From positions 1 through 10,813 of the forward strand of contig CAMPIC010000048.1 of NCBI GenBank assembly GCA_946886185.1: DNA of 10,813 bases, written 5' to 3'. This DNA comes from an uncultured bacterium. Its GTDB lineage: Bacteria > Eisenbacteria > RBG-16-71-46 > CAIMUX01. The notes under the pieces were generated by a model. The model did not search any database, was not told the origin of the DNA, and was given only the letters and a program-made list of their open reading frames with translations. The translations under genes and the position numbers were made by a program. Below, piece after piece: positions 7,927 through 10,813 of this stretch (the stretch's first letter is position 1; every line of letters begins with the position of its first letter).

Positions 7927-8805
7927 TCAGCGCGAGACGATTCGAACAGAGGCGGAGGCGCCGATGCGATCGGCACCCGCGGCGATCATGGCCTGCGCGG
8001 CGTTGGTGTCACGGATCCCCCCCGCCGCTTTGATTCCCACGGTCGAGCCGACCGCTTCGCGCATCAGCCGCACGTCTTCCAAAGTGGCGCCGCTCGGTCC
8101 GAATCCGGTCGAGGTCTTGACGAAGTGCGCTCCCTCTTCCTTGCAGATGCGCGCGGCGGCTCGCTTCTCGTCGTTCGTGAGATAGGCGTTCTCCAGAATC
8201 ACTTTCACGATCACTCCGGCAATCGCGGCGCGCACCACCCCGCGGACGTGCACTCCGACCGTTTTCAGGTCGCCTCCCTTCATCATCCCGATCGGAATCA
8301 CCATGTCGACTTCACGCGCACCCTGCGCGATCGCCACTTCGGTCTCGAACGCCTTGACCTCGATGCGATTCGCGCCGTGCGGAAATCCGATTACCGTGCA
8401 AACGCGCACCGGACTGTCTTCGAGGATGCGTGCGCAGAGAGGGACCCAGATCGGCTGCACGCACACGGTGGCGAAGCCATGACAGTGAGCTTCTTCGCAG
8501 AGCGTGACGATCTCCCGCTCGGTCGCTTCCGGCTTGAGCAGGGTGTGATCGAGCATCGCGGCGAGCTCGGCATCGACCAGACCGATCCCGGGATCACAGC
8601 CGATGCGGGCGACGCCGTACTCCTTGAGCAGCGACAGACGGGCTGGATTGGGCCCGTCTTCGAAGCCGGGGAGCTTGCATCCGCATGCACGTGAGTTTTG
8701 CTCTGCGGCTTGTCGATCGCCTGGCGCAGGTGCGCCCATCCGCCGGGCCACTTCGTCGGCGACTTGACGGATCCAGATCTCGGGTATCGCATTCGTCTCG
8801 CTCAC
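7927..8805 (-). CDS. deoC: Deoxyribose-phosphate aldolase with extended N-terminus
   Basis: Class I aldolase cleaving 2-deoxyribose 5-phosphate to acetaldehyde and glyceraldehyde 3-phosphate, the last step of deoxynucleoside breakdown; normally cytosolic. Numbering from the GTG at 8805 (292 residues): LDHTLLKP at 84-91; Asp167 in EVDMVIPIG; Schiff-base Lys201 in VIVKVILE; Lys230 in FVKTSTGF; phosphate-binding IKAAGGIRD (258-266) and IGASA. All three catalytic positions are present. The core starts near residue 75; the 70-odd residues before it are extra compared with the usual 220-260 residue enzyme. They comprise an amphipathic helix (IWIRQVADEVARRMG, 10-24), a Pro/Ala/Gln linker, and a CGC motif (41-43). 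The GTG has GGAG nine bases upstream and lies 28 bases after the stop of the deaminase-like gene. The frame stays open to 9060, but that part is out of frame with the better-supported upstream gene. Confidence 0.95.
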   Translation of the reverse strand: MSETNAIPEIWIRQVADEVARRMGAPAPGDRQAAEQNSRACGCKLPGFEDGPNPARLSLLKEYGVARIGCDPGIGLVDAELAAMLDHTLLKPEATEREIVTLCEEAHCHGFATVCVQPIWVPLCARILEDSPVRVCTVIGFPHGANRIEVKAFETEVAIAQGAREVDMVIPIGMMKGGDLKTVGVHVRGVVRAAIAGVIVKVILENAYLTNDEKRAAARICKEEGAHFVKTSTGFGPSGATLEDVRLMREAVGSTVGIKAAGGIRDTNAAQAMIAAGADRIGASASVRIVSR

Positions 8806-8833
8806 TGCAAGCGTCTCCGTCTCAGTCTGAGAG

Positions 8834-9466
8834 TCATGGTCGAACCGACTTCTTCGCCGGCGATCGATCGTTCTCCAAGTCCGACGCGGAGGACAGATTC
8901 TCTCCGGAGAACGCTCCTGGCAATAGCGCGGCAGGGAGCACGCCGCCGCGCGGCATTCCGTCCGTGCCCCAGAAGATGAGCGCGCGCGGCGCCAGCTCGA
9001 GGAGGATCTGCAGAGTCGCGCCGGTGGGCGGGCCGCCGTCCGAAGTTCCGCTTCGGCCACCTCGCAGGAAGATGTGCGAGATCGAAGCAGGGGAGGCGAG
9101 CCGGGCGCGCGAGACCGCGAGCTGTTCGGCGGAGCCGCCGACCCCGGCCACGATCGCGAGCTCCGGGGCGGAGAAGACCTCGCCTCGCCGCGTCAAGACA
9201 GCGGCCCCTCGTGGGGCTCGGTCAGCGGCAGGGCGGTGTCCGATCGAGTCGCGGCAGGCCTCGCGAGCGGCTTCGATGCACACGGTGAAGCGATCTTCGC
9301 CGAGCGCGTCCAGTTTCGCGCGCGCGCCATCGACGTCGGACCCGCTCGCGCCGGCTGTGCCACCCACGGATGGTGCTCTTTTGGACGGTACGCGCGACTG
9401 AGCAGTGGATGATACCGGCGTTCGACGCTGAGATGACGTGCGGCTCGACGAGCGAGGAGGAGTCAT
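8834..9466 (-). CDS. Cytidine deaminase-fold protein lacking the zinc ligands (probable pseudoenzyme)
   Basis: A 210-residue protein whose C-terminal two thirds (about 60-190) follows the order of homotetrameric cytidine deaminase: helix CIEAAREACRDS, strand RGAAVLTRRGEVFSA, the AEQLA helix, PTGATLQILLELAP, the strand ALIFWGTDG, and the end LLPGAFSGENL, matching the family's usual LLPxAFxxEDL. The residues that bind zinc are replaced: the CAE/HAE position is Ser112-Ala-Glu114, and the PCxxC motif is Pro147-Thr148-Gly-Ala-Thr151. The glutamate that shuttles protons is kept. Deamination of cytidine is therefore unlikely; a binding, structural or altered role is inferred. The ATG overlaps the dus stop as ATGA. 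The first 35 or so residues are Ser/Arg-rich and unlike the family; a GTG at 9367 could be the true start. It lies directly upstream of deoC, where working cdd genes often occur. Confidence 0.75.
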   Translation of the reverse strand: MTPPRSSSRTSSQRRTPVSSTAQSRVPSKRAPSVGGTAGASGSDVDGARAKLDALGEDRFTVCIEAAREACRDSIGHRPAADRAPRGAAVLTRRGEVFSAPELAIVAGVGGSAEQLAVSRARLASPASISHIFLRGGRSGTSDGGPPTGATLQILLELAPRALIFWGTDGMPRGGVLPAALLPGAFSGENLSSASDLENDRSPAKKSVRP

Positions 9467-10596
9467 CGGGTCGCGATCGGCTCGCTCAGCGCGGTCGTCG
9501 TTTCATCCATCCCGGTCATCCGCCCATCCGGAGCGATCGGCTCTTTCCGCGCGGTCGTCGGCTCATCCAACCCATTCATGCGCTCATCCGCCGCCATCCG
9601 ATCGAGCGGCTCCGGACAGCGAGCATGCAACCGCTCGAGATACGCTTCGACGGCGCTCTGGACACCGGCGCGATCGTCCTCTTCCATGAGACGCCCGCGC
9701 AGCCAGGCAATCCCGGGCATTCCGCGCAACGAGCTAGCGAGGTGCTTGCGCATCTCTCGCACCGCGCGGCGCTCGCCCTTCTCGGCGATGCTCTCGTCCA
9801 GGATCTCGAGATATCCCGCGATCCGCTCCTCGAATGTGGGCGGTCCGGGATCATGGCCATGATCCAGGAGAGAGCGCGAACGCGAGAAAATCCACGGATT
9901 GCCGATCGCTCCTCGTCCGATCATGACCGCGTCGCATCCGGTGTGGTCGAACATGCGCACCATATCTTGCGGACTGGTCACGTCGCCGTTTCCGATCACC
10001 GGAATCGAGACGGCGCGCTTCACCTCCGCGATCCAATCCCAGTCGGCATCCCCCTTGAACATCTGGCACCGCGTGCGCGCATGAAGGGTAATCGCCCGAG
10101 CTCCGACATCCTCGAGGCGGCGCGCGAGGTCGACGATGACGACGCTCTGATGATCCCAACCGATCCGCGTCTTCACAGTGACCGGCAGATGCGTGGCCTT
10201 GACCACCGCCTCGGTCAGCGATACAACGAGATCCGGCTCGCGGAGCAATCCCGATCCGGCGCCGACGCCCTTGCAGGCGACTTTCTTGACCGGGCAGCCG
10301 AAGTTGATGTCGATGAGATCGGGACCCATCTTCTCGGAGAGCTGCGTCGCCTCGATGAGCGCCTCGTGCCGGTTTCCATAAATCTGGATTCCGACCGGGT
10401 GCTCGTCAGGAGCGAGAAGCGCCTTGTCCTGCGCGTTCGCGACCCGGCGGATCAACGCCTCCGCGCTGATGAACTCGGTATAGACGATCCCGGCACCGTG
10501 GCGGCGGCACTGCCGGCGGAACGGCCGCTCCGTCACCGCCTCCATCGGGGCGAGGAGCACCGGCCGATCGATCGCGATGTCACCGATTCGAAGCAT
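9463..10596 (-). CDS. dusB: tRNA-dihydrouridine synthase (DusB-like)
   Basis: FMN-dependent enzyme that reduces particular uridines of tRNA to dihydrouridine, in the cytosol with NAD(P)H. The 377-residue protein (start ATG 10596, AGGA four bases upstream) is a TIM barrel plus helical domain. Visible motifs: LAPMEAVTERPFR (15-27), VYTEFISAEALIR (38-50), DINFGCPVKKV with general-acid Cys101 (96-106), VKTRIGW (141-147), LHARTR (171-176), GNGDV (202-206) and GRGAIGNPW (227-235). The MEAVT variant and the VACKGVGAG loop resemble DusB of Bacteroidota more than the MAGVTD form of Proteobacteria. DusB assignment within the Dus subfamilies is by resemblance only. The last 45 or so residues are a duplicated low-complexity tail beyond the usual 320-350 residue length. 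It heads the leftward cluster. An upstream ATG at 10671 would add 25 residues that do not match the family. Confidence 0.95.
   Translation of the reverse strand: MLRIGDIAIDRPVLLAPMEAVTERPFRRQCRRHGAGIVYTEFISAEALIRRVANAQDKALLAPDEHPVGIQIYGNRHEALIEATQLSEKMGPDLIDINFGCPVKKVACKGVGAGSGLLREPDLVVSLTEAVVKATHLPVTVKTRIGWDHQSVVIVDLARRLEDVGARAITLHARTRCQMFKGDADWDWIAEVKRAVSIPVIGNGDVTSPQDMVRMFDHTGCDAVMIGRGAIGNPWIFSRSRSLLDHGHDPGPPTFEERIAGYLEILDESIAEKGERRAVREMRKHLASSLRGMPGIAWLRGRLMEEDDRAGVQSAVEAYLERLHARCPEPLDRMAADERMNGLDEPTTARKEPIAPDGRMTGMDETTTALSEPIATR
9473..9592 (-). repeat. 60-bp imperfect tandem duplication in the 3' end of the dus gene
   Basis: GCGATCGGCTC at 9473 recurs at 9533, with aligned GCGCGGTCGTCG and CATCCA blocks after it, giving two diverged 60-base units. 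In protein they read as two 20-residue units, roughly ERMNGLDEPTTARKEPIAP and GRMTGMDETTTALSEPIA. Both lie in the C-terminal tail after the conserved Dus helical domain. The duplication ends at the ATGA junction with the next gene. Confidence 0.8.
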
Positions 10597-10777
10597 GGTT
10601 TCCTGTTGTAAGAGGTCGCGCATTCCCTGGGCGCTCCGCCGGAGGCCGTTTGGACGCCTTCCGAGGTGCATCCACCGTCAAACCATCTACGTTACCATGT
10701 GATTCGGCGAGCCGCTACGGCGGCTGCCGCCCTTCCGGGATGCGCGGAATGTCGCGGCCATCAGGAGGCAGGTCCAG
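10597..10777. promoter_or_regulatory. Divergent intergenic region between dus and the rightward gene
   Basis: This 181-base spacer separates two genes that point away from each other, so promoters for both are expected here. I see a TTGACG-like element on the minus strand (10676-10681), but no matching -10 box about 17 bases on. A small inverted repeat AGCCGC-TACG-GCGGCT lies at 10710-10725. No specific promoter or operator can be named. Confidence 0.4.
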
Positions 10778-10813
10778 GTGCTCGATCCGAAGCTCGTGCG
10801 GGATATCGTCGCG
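10778..10813 (+). CDS. Start of a rightward gene, cut by the window edge
   Basis: A GTG at 10778 is preceded by AGGAGG (10763-10768) with a nine-base spacer, the strongest ribosome binding site in the window. Twelve codons are visible: (M)LDPKLVRDIVA. The opening MLDPKLVR resembles the N-terminus of seryl-tRNA synthetase, which commonly begins MLD(P/L)K-(F/L/I)-(I/V)RE, but the next residues (DIVA) do not continue that pattern, so I leave it unnamed. It is divergent from the dus gene. Confidence 0.5.
   Translation, partial: MLDPKLVRDIVA

Noticed and set aside
7537..8694. Plus-strand open frame (385 codons) covering the 24-bp array and deoC
   Set aside because: It is held open by the repeat (24 is a multiple of three) and by codon shadowing of deoC, which is unmistakable on the minus strand.
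8820..8832. 13-base palindrome TCTCAGTCTGAGA between the deaminase-like gene and deoC
   Set aside because: Six-base arms around a single central base in a 28-base gap; too short to claim an operator or hairpin.
8806..9060. Upstream extension of the deoC frame by 85 codons
   Set aside because: Arg/Ser-rich and unlike DeoC; the same bases in another minus frame encode the deaminase-fold core. The GTG at 8805 gives a sensible start.
9370..10611. Plus-strand open frame (413 codons) opposite the dus gene
   Set aside because: The minus strand carries every Dus motif; the plus frame is Arg/His/Asp-rich with no family signal.

Overview
The window is GC-rich bacterial DNA in which nearly everything reads leftward on the minus strand. 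Two features point to the FCB superphylum. One is an outer-membrane gene set made of a TonB-dependent receptor, a PorV/PorQ barrel and a secreted protein with a C-terminal sorting domain of the type IX secretion type. The other is a tRNA-dihydrouridine synthase whose motifs resemble the Bacteroidota form. High GC, FN3-like lipoproteins and runaway tandem repeats suggest a candidate lineage such as Eisenbacteria, Krumholzibacteriota or Latescibacterota rather than Bacteroidota proper. This placement is inference from family resemblance.

Layout in transcription order, right to left. At the right edge a divergent rightward gene begins at 10778 behind a good ribosome binding site and is cut off after 12 codons. 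A 181-base spacer separates it from the leftward cluster. The cluster starts with a Dus-family tRNA-dihydrouridine synthase (9463-10596). It overlaps by ATGA a cytidine deaminase-fold protein (8834-9466) that has lost all three zinc ligands. Next comes deoxyribose-phosphate aldolase DeoC (7927-8805), with intact catalytic residues and an unusual N-terminal helix plus linker. After about 300 bases filled mostly by a 24-bp tandem repeat comes an envelope cassette: TonB-dependent receptor (4726-7623), PorV/PorQ-family barrel (3656-4726), FN3 protein with sorting domain (1569-3659), and an FN3/GATase-like lipoprotein (103-1545 or 1572). The three junctions inside the cassette are overlapping or nearly so, suggesting translational coupling. 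The left edge is a 42-bp tandem repeat built around a perfect hairpin.

The first three genes concern tRNA modification and nucleoside/deoxyribose metabolism; the last four form a cell-surface module. The whole stretch could be one transcript, but the repeat-filled gap before the receptor could equally hold a separate promoter. The most interesting points are the zinc-less cytidine deaminase homologue beside deoC, the encapsulation-peptide-like N-terminus of DeoC, and tandem repeats with periods divisible by three (42, 24 and 60 bp) sitting at gene ends.
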